From the NCBI RefSeq assembly GCF_963457605.1, contig NZ_OY735139.1, forward strand, positions 3,316,001 to 3,380,000: a stretch of DNA of 64,000 bases, read 5' to 3'. This stretch comes from an uncultured Gellertiella sp. (GTDB taxonomy: Bacteria; Pseudomonadota; Alphaproteobacteria; Rhizobiales; Rhizobiaceae). This document shows, in pieces, positions 25,350 through 34,270 of the stretch. The position numbers and the translations under genes are program-made. How positions within the stretch are numbered: position 1 is the first letter of the stretch; the number at the start of each line of letters is the position of its first letter. The notes beneath the pieces are model-generated. The model searched no databases. It was not told where the DNA came from and saw nothing but the letters and a program-made list of their open reading frames with translations.

Positions 25350-25378
25350 GCCCGGTCTCGAAAGAGGCCGGGCTTTTT
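25350..25378 (+). terminator. Rho-independent terminator after ohr
   Basis: Ten-base-pair GC stem (25350-25359 with 25364-25373), GAAA loop, then TTTTT. Confidence 0.9.
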
Positions 25379-25525
25379 GCGTTCAGTCTGGGGCACCGCG
25401 CCCGCCTCCCAAAAATGGGACTGGACGGGCCTGACGGGGCGGGGGATGATGCGGGGGTACGGACGGGACGGCTCCCGCAATGTGATGCCGCCAAACGCGC
25501 GTCTGACGAGAAGGAGGAGGATACC

Positions 25526-26284
25526 ATGCCCGCCAATCACGGACCATTCATCTGGTACGAATATGCAAGTGCCGATCCGGCCAGGGCCGGTGAATTCTAT
25601 CACGACGTGGTGGGCTGGACGGTTGCCGATTCCGGCATGCCGGGCATGAACTACACCATTCTGAGCGCCGCGGATGGCGGCATTGGCGGTCTGGTCGAAC
25701 AGACCACCCGCAACCGTCCCGGCTGGACCGGCTATGTGGCGGTTGCCAATGTCGATGCGACCATTGCCGCCTGTGAAAAGCGCGGCGGCAGCGTTCTCGC
25801 CTCTGCCGTCGATGTGCCCGGCGTCGGCCGGATCGCCGGTCTGCTCGATCCCGATGGGGCCGCGCTGGCGATCATGACGCCATCCAGCGAGGCGACCTGG
25901 ACGCCCGACCGGATGCGCCCGCCCGGCCATTGCGGCTGGCACGAGCTGTTTGCCAATGACGCCGCGAAAGGGTTCGATTTCTATTCCGGCGTCTTCGGCT
26001 GGGAAAAGGGCGACACCATGAGCATGGGAGAGATGGGCATCTACCAGATCTTCAACCAGGATGGCGGCATGATCGGCGGGATGATGACCCGCTCTCCCGA
26101 AACGCCACGCGCCCACTGGAACTTCTATTTCAACGTCCAGGGTCTCGACGCCGCCATCGCCCGTGCCACCGCAAGGGGGGCCATGGTCATCCACGGCCCG
26201 ATGCAGGTGCCCGGCGGCGGCTGGGTGGTGATGATGCTCGACCCGGAAAAGGCGATGTTCTCGCTGCTGTCCGACGCGCGATAA
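25526..26284 (+). CDS. Tandem VOC (glyoxalase-fold) protein
   Basis: Protein of 252 residues made of two vicinal-oxygen-chelate domains (about 8-120 and 130-250), each starting with an aromatic/His strand (FIWYEYASADPARAGEFY; GWHELFANDAAKGFDFYSGVFGW). Homologues are annotated as glyoxalase or hydrolase-like, usually without defined substrate. AAGGAGGAGG precedes the ATG at 25526, which fixes the start. Single gene. Confidence 0.85.
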   Translation: MPANHGPFIWYEYASADPARAGEFYHDVVGWTVADSGMPGMNYTILSAADGGIGGLVEQTTRNRPGWTGYVAVANVDATIAACEKRGGSVLASAVDVPGVGRIAGLLDPDGAALAIMTPSSEATWTPDRMRPPGHCGWHELFANDAAKGFDFYSGVFGWEKGDTMSMGEMGIYQIFNQDGGMIGGMMTRSPETPRAHWNFYFNVQGLDAAIARATARGAMVIHGPMQVPGGGWVVMMLDPEKAMFSLLSDAR

Positions 26285-26373
26285 CAGGCAGCCTTCGGCT
26301 CTCACGTCAGCGGCCTCCCGCCGGGGGAGGCCGACAAGTCCTGCCTGCGTTTCTCAGGTCTGTCCGGTTCCGG

Positions 26374-26406
26374 AGTCTGTCTGGTTCAATGTGAACCAGA
26401 CAGGCT
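26374..26406. repeat. Palindromic intergenic repeat, copy 1
   Basis: A 15-bp stem around ATG, with core CTGTCTGGTTCA/TGAACCAGACAG. It lies between the convergent VOC and HerA-like genes. A near-identical palindrome lies at 36839-36877, so this is a dispersed repeat that may also terminate transcription. Confidence 0.7.
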
Positions 26407-26426
26407 CTATCGTGAACCCGGCAAAT

Positions 26427-27998
26427 TTATCGCGTCAAACTGCCCAGAATGCCGCGCACCAGCGCCCTTCCGACCGAAGAGGCGACGGAGCGGGCGACGC
26501 TTTTCATCACCGCTTCCGTCACCGTTTCCCGCTGGTAGCCGGAGCGCGGGCGGGGCGCGTCGTCGCGCCGGGTCTGTTCGCCGAAGCCCGGCAAGGTCCA
26601 GCGGCCGGAGGCGGTGTCGGTCGATTGCGGGGCTGTGGGCTCGGGAGCCGCTGGCTGCGGTGCGGGCCCGGCCGGCGGGGGCGCAGTTCTCTCCCGGGCG
26701 CGGGCGGTCAGGATCTCGTAGGCGGATTCGCGGTCCTCATCGACATCATACTGGTTGGCGACCGGCGACAGTTGCAGCACCCGCTGGCGCTCCTCTTCGG
26801 TGATCGGCCCGAGCCGCGAGGAGGGCGGGCGGACCAGCGTGCGCTCGACCATGCCCGGCACGCCCTTGTCCTCCAGCATCGACACCAGCGCCTCGCCGGT
26901 GCCAAGCGTGGTGATCGCGGTGGCGCAATCGAAGGCGGGGTTGGGGCGGAATGTGTCGGCGGCGGTCTTCACCGCCTTCTGTTCGCGCGGCGTATAGGCG
27001 CGCAGCGCATGCTGAATGCGGTTGCCCAGTTGCGCCAGCACGGTTTCCGGCACATCCATCGGGTTCTGGGTGACGAAATAGACGCCGACGCCCCTGGAAC
27101 GGATCAGCCGCACCACCTGTTCCACCCGCTGGATCAGCACCGGCGGCGCATCATTGAACAGCAGATGCGCCTCGTCGAAGAAGAACACCAGCTTCGGCTT
27201 GTCGGGATCGCCGATTTCAGGCAGTTCCTCGAACAGTTCCGACAGCAGCCAGAGCAGAAAAGTGGCATAAAGCCGCGGGTTCATCATCAGCTTTTCGGCT
27301 GAAAGCACCGAGATCGCGCCGCGCCCGTCATTGGTGACGCGCATGATGTCGCTGATCTTGAGGGCGGGTTCGCCGAAGAAATTCGCCGCGCCCTGCTGTT
27401 CCAGCACCAGCAGCGCCCGCTGCAGCGAGCCGACCGAGGCCTTGGTGACCAGCCCGTATTTTGCCGAAAGCTCACCGGCATTTTCCGCCATGTAGTTGAG
27501 CAGCGCCTGCATGTCCTTGAGGTCGAGCAGCGCCAGCCCGCCTTCGTCGGCCAGCTTGAAGGCGATGTTGAGCACGCCTTCCTGCGCTTCCGAGGCATTC
27601 ATCAGCCGCGACAGCAGCAGCGGCCCCATCTCGGCGATGGTGGTGCGCACCCGATGGCCCTTTTCGCCATAGAGATCCCAGAAAATCACCGGAAATTCCT
27701 CGAAACCATAGGGATCAAGGCCGATATCGGCGGCCCGTTTGGCAAGAAAATCCTTCGGCTCGCCACGCTGCGCAATGCCCGAGAGATCACCCTTCACATC
27801 GGCGCAGAAGACCGGCACGCCGGCATCGGAAAAGCCTTCCGCCAGCACCTGCAGCGACACGGTCTTGCCGGTGCCGGTCGCCCCCGTCACCAGCCCGTGG
27901 CGATTGCCATAGCGCAGGTCCAGATATTCCGGCCGGTTGTTTGTGTCATCCGGATTGCGGCTCGTCCCGACATAGATCTTTCCTTCCTGAAGCAGCAT
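26427..27998 (-). CDS. HerA-like ATPase (DUF853, YjgR-type)
   Basis: P-loop ATPase of 523 residues in the HerA/FtsK superfamily. Walker A is GATGTGKT near residue 42 and Walker B is LVFFFDEAH near 270. The C-terminal tail is Pro/Ala-rich then basic. The site CAGGAG touches the ATG at 28007 but is 9 nt from the second ATG at 27998, which is preferred. No NurA partner is nearby. Function is undefined. Confidence 0.85.
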   Translation of the reverse strand: MLLQEGKIYVGTSRNPDDTNNRPEYLDLRYGNRHGLVTGATGTGKTVSLQVLAEGFSDAGVPVFCADVKGDLSGIAQRGEPKDFLAKRAADIGLDPYGFEEFPVIFWDLYGEKGHRVRTTIAEMGPLLLSRLMNASEAQEGVLNIAFKLADEGGLALLDLKDMQALLNYMAENAGELSAKYGLVTKASVGSLQRALLVLEQQGAANFFGEPALKISDIMRVTNDGRGAISVLSAEKLMMNPRLYATFLLWLLSELFEELPEIGDPDKPKLVFFFDEAHLLFNDAPPVLIQRVEQVVRLIRSRGVGVYFVTQNPMDVPETVLAQLGNRIQHALRAYTPREQKAVKTAADTFRPNPAFDCATAITTLGTGEALVSMLEDKGVPGMVERTLVRPPSSRLGPITEEERQRVLQLSPVANQYDVDEDRESAYEILTARARERTAPPPAGPAPQPAAPEPTAPQSTDTASGRWTLPGFGEQTRRDDAPRPRSGYQRETVTEAVMKSVARSVASSVGRALVRGILGSLTR

Positions 27999-28410
27999 CC
28001 CGTTCATCTCCTGTTGCGCGTTCCAAAACCGCGCGTCTCGAAAGCCCCTTGTTCCGCAGGGACTGTAACCGGTTTCGCTTTACCTTATAAACGACCACCG
28101 GCATCGGCAAGGGCAACAGGCGTCAAGCTGTAACGGCACGGGACTGGCGGGGACGATTCTTGTGTTTTCCATAAGCATTTTCGCAGCTTCAATTTACAGG
28201 GCGGTCGCAGAAGCCTAGCGTAGTGTAAACGCAGCAGCTTCGCGGGCCCCGGGCTGGGCGGGTGGCGCCAAAAGCCCTGTTCCAGCACCGGGGGACTTGT
28301 CTTCAGCGCCTTTGCCGGACGGCATTTTCCGGGGACAGGTCTCTTGAGGTCAGGATGAAAATTGCTTACCTTCACGTCAACGTCAACGTCATTTGGATCG
28401 GGAGCATAGA
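27999..28410. promoter_or_regulatory. Divergent gap with a triple ACGTCA repeat
   Basis: Gap between the HerA-like gene and the gene at 28411. Three exact tandem hexamers ACGTCA run from 28374 to 28391, 19 bp before the downstream start, a possible binding site of unknown factor. A minus-strand frame at 28085-28375 has no site and no protein character. Nothing else clear. Confidence 0.5.
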
Positions 28411-28791
28411 ATGAACGAACTCGTCACCGAGGTTGCCGACAGGGTCGGCATCGAACCCGCAACGGCCGAAAAGGCGGTCGGGATGATGCTGGCCTTCCTG
28501 CAGAAGGAAGCCGATGGCGACGCGGTCGCCCGGATGATTGCCGCCATTCCCGGCGGCGAGGCGCTGGCGGCCAATGCGTCGTCCGGCGGCGGCGGCCTGC
28601 TCGGCAGCCTGATGGGCGCAATGGGCGGCGGCGTGATGGCGCTCGGCCAGCAACTGATGAGCCAGGGCCTCGGAATGGGCGAAATCACCGGCCTTGCCCG
28701 CGAAACCATGGCGGTTGCCAAGCGCTATGCCGGCGAAGACGTGGTCGACCAGGTCGTCGCCTCCGTCCCCGGCCTCAGCCAGTTCGTCTGA
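28411..28791 (+). CDS. Small Gly-rich helical protein, DUF2267/DUF2780-like
   Basis: Protein of 126 residues, function unknown. It has a helical N-terminus (TEVADRVGIEPATAEKAVGMM), a glycine/methionine-rich centre (GGGGLLGSLMGAMGGGVMALG) and a C-terminus of VDQVVASVPGLSQFV. GGGAG precedes the ATG at 28411. The N-terminal pattern resembles small bacterial DUF2267/2780 proteins, a tentative assignment. Confidence 0.75.
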   Translation: MNELVTEVADRVGIEPATAEKAVGMMLAFLQKEADGDAVARMIAAIPGGEALAANASSGGGGLLGSLMGAMGGGVMALGQQLMSQGLGMGEITGLARETMAVAKRYAGEDVVDQVVASVPGLSQFV

Positions 28792-28873
28792 TCCGGTCGG
28801 GAGGCCTGCAAAGCTGACGCGTCCGGCAAGGCGCAGGACCTGCGCGGCAAAATCGTCACCAGGCAGTCATGTC

Positions 28874-28901
28874 AGGCCTCGCCGGGCAACCGGCGGGGCC
28901 T
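28874..28901. terminator. Hairpin between convergent genes
   Basis: Twelve-base-pair stem AGGCCTCGCCGG with CCGGCGGGGCCT around GCAA, between the convergent genes ending at 28791 and 28908. It lacks a T-run, so termination is uncertain. Confidence 0.5.
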
Positions 28902-28907
28902 GTCGCT

Positions 28908-30029
28908 TCAGACATGCTGAAGATTTCCCGCCGCGCCACTGACAGGCGTCAACGCGGTGACGCCATGGCTGGACCTGACCTTGTGGCCTGCCAGCCGGTC
29001 GACCATTTCGTCCAGGATGCCTGAATGTTCCGCGATGAAGCGGGCGGCTTCCTCGGTCAGATGGGCAATGTTTTCCGGGCTGAGGTCGTCGGAGGCATAG
29101 CTTGCCTTTTTCAGCGGGCCGTTGATGCGGAAGAAGGACAGGCTCTTGCGGTTCTCGCGGGTCAGCCGGGTCGCCGTGCCATTGAAGGCGGTGCTGTCGC
29201 CATTGACCAGGGCATTGACCTGATAGGCGCTGGAATCATCGAGGCCCGACAGCAGGCTTTCCATCGATGTCGTGCTTGCCGCGACATCCGGCCCGTGCGT
29301 GCCGGAACTTTCCGCCCTGAAATAGGGAATGGGCGTCTTGTCGATGCCGGTGCCGAGCGACAGGATCACCAGGTCGTCACCGTTGCGGTGCCAGCCCATG
29401 TTGCAGGCTTCCACATAGGCCCTGAGCGTCGGGTCGCTCGCCATCTGGCCGCTGCTGATAACAGGGATCAGCGGCGTTCCGCGCGCGCGCGCCTGCCCGA
29501 GATTTTCCACCATTGCCGGGGTGAAGAAGGTGGGCACCGCACAGGCCCCGCGCAGCGCCTGCCAGACATAGAATTTCCCCGTCGAGGGCTGCATGTTGCT
29601 GATCATCAGCGGTGCCCGGTTGAGGATGTCGTAGGTCGGGATCAGGATCCGGGTCAGCGCTGCGGTCATCACCGTGTGGCGTCCGAACCGGGCAATCAGC
29701 GCCATTTCCAGCGCGCCTGCATCGTAACGGGCAAGGTTCGGGTCCGAAGACGGATTCGTCGAGCGGGTCAGCGCACCATAGGCGGCGATATGGGCGGCCA
29801 CTTCCTGCGCCGTGTTGGGGCTGCGCCGGGGGCCGTCGGGATAGGGAAAGATCAGCAGCGCCGCGATCACCGCCCCCAGCGCCGACCCTGCCATCAGGTC
29901 GAAACAGGTATGCAGGCCTTCGGTTTTGCCGACTTTTTCCAGTCGCCGCTCCAGTTCGGCCAGCACCAGCGCCGGGATCAATCCACGCACCCCACCGCCG
30001 TCGATGGTCAATATAAATCTCCGGCTCAT
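28908..30029 (-). CDS. Patatin-fold protein lacking the catalytic dyad
   Basis: Protein of 373 residues with the patatin-like phospholipase fold: oxyanion loop DGGGVRGLIP (10-19) and FDLMAGSALGAVIA (43-56). In active patatins the latter reads as G-T-S-T-G; here it is GSALG, placing Ala50 at the nucleophile. The usual DGG of the dyad aligns with SSG at 192-194 (VISSGQMASDPTL). Both catalytic residues therefore seem lost while the fold signatures remain. The frame is full-length and undisrupted, so it may be a pseudo-enzyme with a binding role. Confidence 0.8.
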   Translation of the reverse strand: MSRRFILTIDGGGVRGLIPALVLAELERRLEKVGKTEGLHTCFDLMAGSALGAVIAALLIFPYPDGPRRSPNTAQEVAAHIAAYGALTRSTNPSSDPNLARYDAGALEMALIARFGRHTVMTAALTRILIPTYDILNRAPLMISNMQPSTGKFYVWQALRGACAVPTFFTPAMVENLGQARARGTPLIPVISSGQMASDPTLRAYVEACNMGWHRNGDDLVILSLGTGIDKTPIPYFRAESSGTHGPDVAASTTSMESLLSGLDDSSAYQVNALVNGDSTAFNGTATRLTRENRKSLSFFRINGPLKKASYASDDLSPENIAHLTEEAARFIAEHSGILDEMVDRLAGHKVRSSHGVTALTPVSGAAGNLQHV

Positions 30030-30120
30030 TTCATGCCTCGTTCCTGCTGAAATACGGGAGGTGGATAAATTATAGATGACTTAAAAAAGTAATCAAGAGC
30101 TTGCAATCAGCAGCATGCAG

Positions 30121-31170
30121 TCACGAACTGGTGAACCTGGTGATGACGCTGATCCCGCGCTGCTCTGCCCGGTCCAGCGTGGTGAGCAGGGGGGCTGCCT
30201 CATCCAGTGACACATGTCGCCCTATCAGTCTGGCGGGATTGAGCTTTCCCGACGCGATCATCGCCAGCATCGCGTCATAGCGCCAGGCCTGCATGCCGTG
30301 GCTGCCGTAGATCTCCAGCTCATGGGAAATCACCTGTCCCATCGGCAGCGGCGGCGCGGCATGGCTGCCCAGCATCAGCCCCACCTGAACGTGCCGCCCG
30401 CGGCGGCGCAGGTTGCTTATCGAATGAAGGCAGGTCGTGGTGTGGCCGAGCGCGTCGATGGACACATGCGCGCCGCCGCCGGTCACCTCCCGCACCGCCT
30501 CGACCACATCGGGAACCTTCGTGGAATCGATGGTGGTGACAGCCCCTGCGGCGCGGGCCAGTTCCAGCTTGTCGGCGGCAATGTCGATGGCGACGACATT
30601 GGCCCCGAGCGCTGCGGCAATCATGATCGCCGAAAGCCCGACGCCGCCTGAACCATGCACCGCCACCCATTCGCCGCCTTTTACCTTGCCCTGGTCGACA
30701 ATGGCGCGAAAGGCGGTGGCAAAACGGCAGCCGAGGCTTGCCGCCGTTGCATAATCGATGCTGTCGGGCAGCCGCACCAGATTGGTGTCGGCATAGCCGA
30801 TCGCCACATATTCGGCAAACGAGCCCCAATGGGTAAAGCCCGGCTGGAACTGGTCGGGGCAGACCTGCTGGTTGCCGGAGTGACATTCCGCACAGCGCCC
30901 GCAGCCGGAGACGAAGGGTACCGTCACCCGGTCGCCGAGCCGGTAGCGCATCACCCCCTTGCCCCTGGCGACGATGCGGCCGGCAAGTTCGTGGCCCGGC
31001 ACATGCGGCAGCGAAATGTCGGGGTCGTGGCCCATCCAGCCGTGCCAGTCGGAGCGGCAGAGGCCGGATGCATCGACCTTGATCACCACCCCGTCCTCGA
31101 CCGGTTCGGGATCGGGCAGGATGCGGATCTCCGGCATCACGCCGAAGGCTTCGTAATACATGGCGCGCAT
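30121..31170 (-). CDS. Zinc-dependent alcohol dehydrogenase
   Basis: Medium-chain Zn alcohol dehydrogenase of 349 residues. Catalytic zinc ligands are in [10 protein letters not shown] and GHE; the structural zinc site is [15 protein letters not shown] (C-x2-C-x2-C-x7-C). The cofactor loop is [11 protein letters not shown]. The start at 31170 has GGGGAT upstream; 31161 is an alternative ATG. Substrate unknown. Single gene. Confidence 0.88.
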   Translation of the reverse strand: MRAMYYEAFGVMPEIRILPDPEPVEDGVVIKVDASGLCRSDWHGWMGHDPDISLPHVPGHELAGRIVARGKGVMRYRLGDRVTVPFVSGCGRCAECHSGNQQVCPDQFQPGFTHWGSFAEYVAIGYADTNLVRLPDSIDYATAASLGCRFATAFRAIVDQGKVKGGEWVAVHGSGGVGLSAIMIAAALGANVVAIDIAADKLELARAAGAVTTIDSTKVPDVVEAVREVTGGGAHVSIDALGHTTTCLHSISNLRRRGRHVQVGLMLGSHAAPPLPMGQVISHELEIYGSHGMQAWRYDAMLAMIASGKLNPARLIGRHVSLDEAAPLLTTLDRAEQRGISVITRFTSS

Positions 31171-31294
31171 GCGGAAAATCCCCTTGAACCCCGGTGATGT
31201 CGTCAGCAGACGGCGAAAAGCATGCCACGCCACCCGTCCCGCCACAAAGCCGTTGCCGCGACATGCCGGGTCGCAAAGCGGATGGTGAGACGCC

Positions 31295-32182
31295 TCATGC
31301 CGTGGATGGCGTCGCGTCCGGTTTCCGGTCGAAATAGCTGGCCTGTTTCAGCACGGCTTCACCTGTCTCGCCGTAACAGACCGAGATGAACTCCTCGCGC
31401 GAGCAGGGCGGCAGGCCGAAGGCGGCAATCAACTCCCGGTTATAGGCGCCGGAGAGGAGGGCGATCCTGTCCGGTGCCAGCAGGTCGCGTGCGCCGAGAT
31501 TGCCCCGGATGCGCTTCATGTAGTCCTTCTGGTCAAAGAGCAGGCCTTCGACGATGGTGCGGTGGACGGGCCTGCCGAGGTTCTCGCGAAAGAACAGTGC
31601 CGCCCGTCGCGAGCCGCCGGCAATCTTGCGCAGGTCCCGGAAGCGCCGCATGTCGATGCCGGTCCACCGGCTTTCGGCAAGCGGCTGCTTTTCGACCAGC
31701 CACAGGATATCCGCGAAGGCAGCGGATTTGATGCTGCGCTTGCCATCCCGGTTCGGACTGTTGAGATAGGCCTCGCGTGCGACGATCAGGCCCATCGAGC
31801 AATGCCGCCGGGTCATCGCCGCCATGATCAGCAGACAGGGTTCCTGGTTGCGGAAGGTTTCCGGCGGGATCATCCAGGTGCTGCGCACCGTGTTCTTGAC
31901 GTCGACATCGATGCCGTCGACCTCCAGATCACGCAGGCCCTTGGGAAAATCGAGAAAGTCGCGCAGGTAATGCTCGATCTTCAGGCCGACAAAGGTCTTT
32001 TCGACATTGTCGAGATCGGCAAGCTCGGTGCGCGCCGTCCGCACGGGATCGAGCACATGGTCGACGGCATTGGCAATCAGGCCGGGAAGCTGTGCCTTGA
32101 GCCCGTCAAGGCCCCCGCAATTCACCGTCAGCGCGGTCCGGATGCGGTCGAGCAGGGCAAAATCCGGATGGCTGCCCTCCAT
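31295..32182 (-). CDS. NaeI-like type II restriction endonuclease
   Basis: Protein of 295 residues resembling NaeI. Conserved stretches are [14 protein letters not shown], a V-D-V-K active-site strand (Glu70, Asp85, Asp94 and Lys96, matching NaeI Glu70, Asp86, Asp95 and Lys97), [18 protein letters not shown] and [16 protein letters not shown]. NaeI cleaves GCCGGC and uses a second DNA site as effector; the same specificity here is inferred. It starts 3 bp after the methyltransferase stop, giving a two-gene restriction-modification operon. Confidence 0.85.
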   Translation of the reverse strand: MEGSHPDFALLDRIRTALTVNCGGLDGLKAQLPGLIANAVDHVLDPVRTARTELADLDNVEKTFVGLKIEHYLRDFLDFPKGLRDLEVDGIDVDVKNTVRSTWMIPPETFRNQEPCLLIMAAMTRRHCSMGLIVAREAYLNSPNRDGKRSIKSAAFADILWLVEKQPLAESRWTGIDMRRFRDLRKIAGGSRRAALFFRENLGRPVHRTIVEGLLFDQKDYMKRIRGNLGARDLLAPDRIALLSGAYNRELIAAFGLPPCSREEFISVCYGETGEAVLKQASYFDRKPDATPSTA

Positions 32183-32185
32183 GGA

Positions 32186-33163
32186 CTATTCTGCCGCTTC
32201 AAGCCGGGCGGCCTGATGGCCCAGAAGCGCTGCGGCAATGGCGCTGGCGACGGCACAGGCAACCGGCGGCGGGAAGGCATTGCCCACCTGCCGGTAGGAT
32301 GCGGTCTTGCGGCCCGAAAATTGCCAGCTGTCGGGAAAGCCCTGCAGCCGGGCGGCCATGCGCACCGTCAGCCGTGGCATGCCCTCGTGGTCCGGCCCCG
32401 GCGCCTCCTCGGCAATCGAGCGCCCGTCGATCCCGAACTCCGCCCAGGCCTTGCGGGCGCGGGTGGGGCCGAGATCCGGGCCGCCATGCTTCTTCGATCC
32501 GCCGACAAGCGTCGGGGCAATCCGGCCGGCGCGCTGCCGCCAGTCGGAAAGATGCGGCCAGCCGCGCGATCCCATCAGGTCATGCAGCGTGTCCGCCACG
32601 CTTGGCGAGGGGCCGACGGCAACCGGCCAGGAAAAACGGGCGGCATATTGCTTTTTCAGCGCCACCATGACGACGCGGGGCCGCAACTGCGGCACGCCGA
32701 AATCCGAGGCGTTAAGCAGTTTCCACGCCACCACATAGCCCCTGGCCTTCAGCCGCCGCTCGATGGTGGCGCGATAGGAGGCAAAGGACGGATCGAGCAT
32801 GCCCCGGACATTTTCAAACAGCACCGCCTCGGGATTGATCTCCAGCGCGATATCGACCCCTTTTGTAAACAGGTTTCGCTCGTCCTTCTCGCCCAGCTGC
32901 TTGCCAGCCACCGAAAACGGCGGGCAGGGCAGGCCCCCGGCCAGAAGATCGACAGGTCCGAGACGGGAGAAATCGAAGGGCTCGAACAGGTCATGTTCGA
33001 AAACCGGCCAGGCGGGGCGGTTCAGACGCAGGGTTGCGCAGGCATGCGGATCATTCTCGAACAGCCCGGCATGGCCGAAGCCGGCCCGCTCAAGACCAAG
33101 CGCCTGTCCCCCGGCTCCGGCGCACAGTTCCACCGCAATCAAATTGTCTGTTTTTCCACTCAT
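32186..33163 (-). CDS. DNA (cytosine-5) methyltransferase of the restriction-modification pair
   Basis: C5-cytosine methyltransferase of 325 residues that protects the target of the neighbouring nuclease. Motif I is AVELCAGAGGQALGLE, motif IV is GGLPCPPFSVAGKQ with the catalytic Cys, motif VI is ENVRGM, and the C-terminal motifs RLQGFPDSW and RQVGNAFPPPV are present. A GGG lies upstream of the ATG. A LexA-type direct repeat lies 36 bp upstream. Confidence 0.93.
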   Translation of the reverse strand: MSGKTDNLIAVELCAGAGGQALGLERAGFGHAGLFENDPHACATLRLNRPAWPVFEHDLFEPFDFSRLGPVDLLAGGLPCPPFSVAGKQLGEKDERNLFTKGVDIALEINPEAVLFENVRGMLDPSFASYRATIERRLKARGYVVAWKLLNASDFGVPQLRPRVVMVALKKQYAARFSWPVAVGPSPSVADTLHDLMGSRGWPHLSDWRQRAGRIAPTLVGGSKKHGGPDLGPTRARKAWAEFGIDGRSIAEEAPGPDHEGMPRLTVRMAARLQGFPDSWQFSGRKTASYRQVGNAFPPPVACAVASAIAAALLGHQAARLEAAE

Positions 33164-33199
33164 GGGCCGACCCTAGAATTTGCTGGCGAAAAATGCAAA

Positions 33200-33214
33200 G
33201 AACATAAAGTGAAC
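33200..33214 (-). promoter_or_regulatory. Alphaproteobacterial LexA (SOS) box
   Basis: GAACATAAAGTGAAC is a perfect GAAC-N7-GAAC direct repeat (GTTC-N7-GTTC on the minus strand), the known LexA box type of Alphaproteobacteria. It lies 36 bp upstream of the methyltransferase start and about 205 bp from the sod gene, so the restriction-modification operon is the likely target. Confidence 0.6.
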
Positions 33215-33419
33215 ATAAGCCATCTCCGGCGGGTTCTCAACGCAAAACTTTGTCCTGTCCCGGGCATTTTGCCGGCAAGGCGGATATCGGCGGGGGGGAC
33301 GCGGGGTGTGCCGCCCGTTCGGGCAAATTGGCATTTCACAGGTTGCCTAAGGCCGCGCGCGCACCTATGTTCCCGCACGACCCTTCGTTCTGACCGAACC
33401 CGTTCCAAAGGAGAAAACC

Positions 33420-34022
33420 ATGGCTTTCGAATTGCCCGAACTTCCCTATGATTACGATGCGCTTGCGCCCTTCATGTCGCGCGAGACGCTGGAATATCAC
33501 CACGACAAGCACCACAAGGCCTATGTCGACAATGGCAACAAGCTGGCAGCGGAAGCCGGCATGGAGGGCCTGTCGCTGGAAGAAGTGGTCAAGCAGTCCT
33601 ATGGCAAGCATGCCGGCCTGTTCAACAATGCCGGCCAGCATTACAACCACATCCATTTCTGGAAGTGGATGAAGAAGGGCGGCGGCGGCACCAGGCTGCC
33701 GGGCAGGCTCGAAGCGGCCATCCAGTCCGATCTTGGCGGCTACGACAAGTTCAGGGCCGATTTCATTGCCGCCGGCACCACCCAGTTCGGCTCCGGCTGG
33801 GCCTGGCTGTCGGTGAAGAACGGCAAGCTGGAAATCTCGAAAACCCCGAATGGCGAAAACCCGCTGGTCCACGGCGCCTCGCCGATCCTCGGCGTCGATG
33901 TCTGGGAACATTCCTACTATATCGACTACCGCAACGCCCGCCCGAAATACCTCGAAGCCTTCGTCGACAGCCTGATCAACTGGGATCACGTGGCCGAACT
34001 GTACGAAGCCGCCACGAAGTAA
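33420..34022 (+). CDS. sodB: Fe/Mn superoxide dismutase
   Basis: Cytoplasmic superoxide dismutase of 200 residues. It has the metal-binding histidines in ETLEYHHDKHHKAY and HAGLFNNAGQHYNH, and DVWEHSYYIDY with the Asp and His ligands. Fe and Mn forms cannot be separated reliably here. AAAGGAG precedes the ATG. A strong terminator closes the gene. Confidence 0.95.
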   Translation: MAFELPELPYDYDALAPFMSRETLEYHHDKHHKAYVDNGNKLAAEAGMEGLSLEEVVKQSYGKHAGLFNNAGQHYNHIHFWKWMKKGGGGTRLPGRLEAAIQSDLGGYDKFRADFIAAGTTQFGSGWAWLSVKNGKLEISKTPNGENPLVHGASPILGVDVWEHSYYIDYRNARPKYLEAFVDSLINWDHVAELYEAATK

Positions 34023-34055
34023 GCTTTCGCCCTTTTGTGGTGAAAGACATCCGGC

Positions 34056-34090
34056 AATCCCGGTTGCGGCAGCGCAGCCGGGATTTTTTT
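34056..34090 (+). terminator. Rho-independent terminator after sod
   Basis: Eleven-base-pair stem from 34057 to 34084 with one G-U pair and a GC core, followed by TTTTTTT. Confidence 0.9.
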
Positions 34091-34270
34091 ATGTGTGGCG
34101 ACGAGGGCGGATTGGCCGGCTCGCTTCGGTCAATGATAATGATAGAGCCGTTTTCCCCTCACTCATCAATTCCACCCCATAACCAATAAATTCAATTCAT
34201 CGATTGCACCCTTTCGGACGTTCCTGTTTTGTGCCATTTCTCGCCGCTGTCTGCGGGGAAAGGTCCGGTC

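Noticed and set aside
28085-28375. Minus-strand 96-codon frame upstream of the DUF gene
   Set aside because: No ribosome site, unusual composition, and it crosses the triple ACGTCA repeat.
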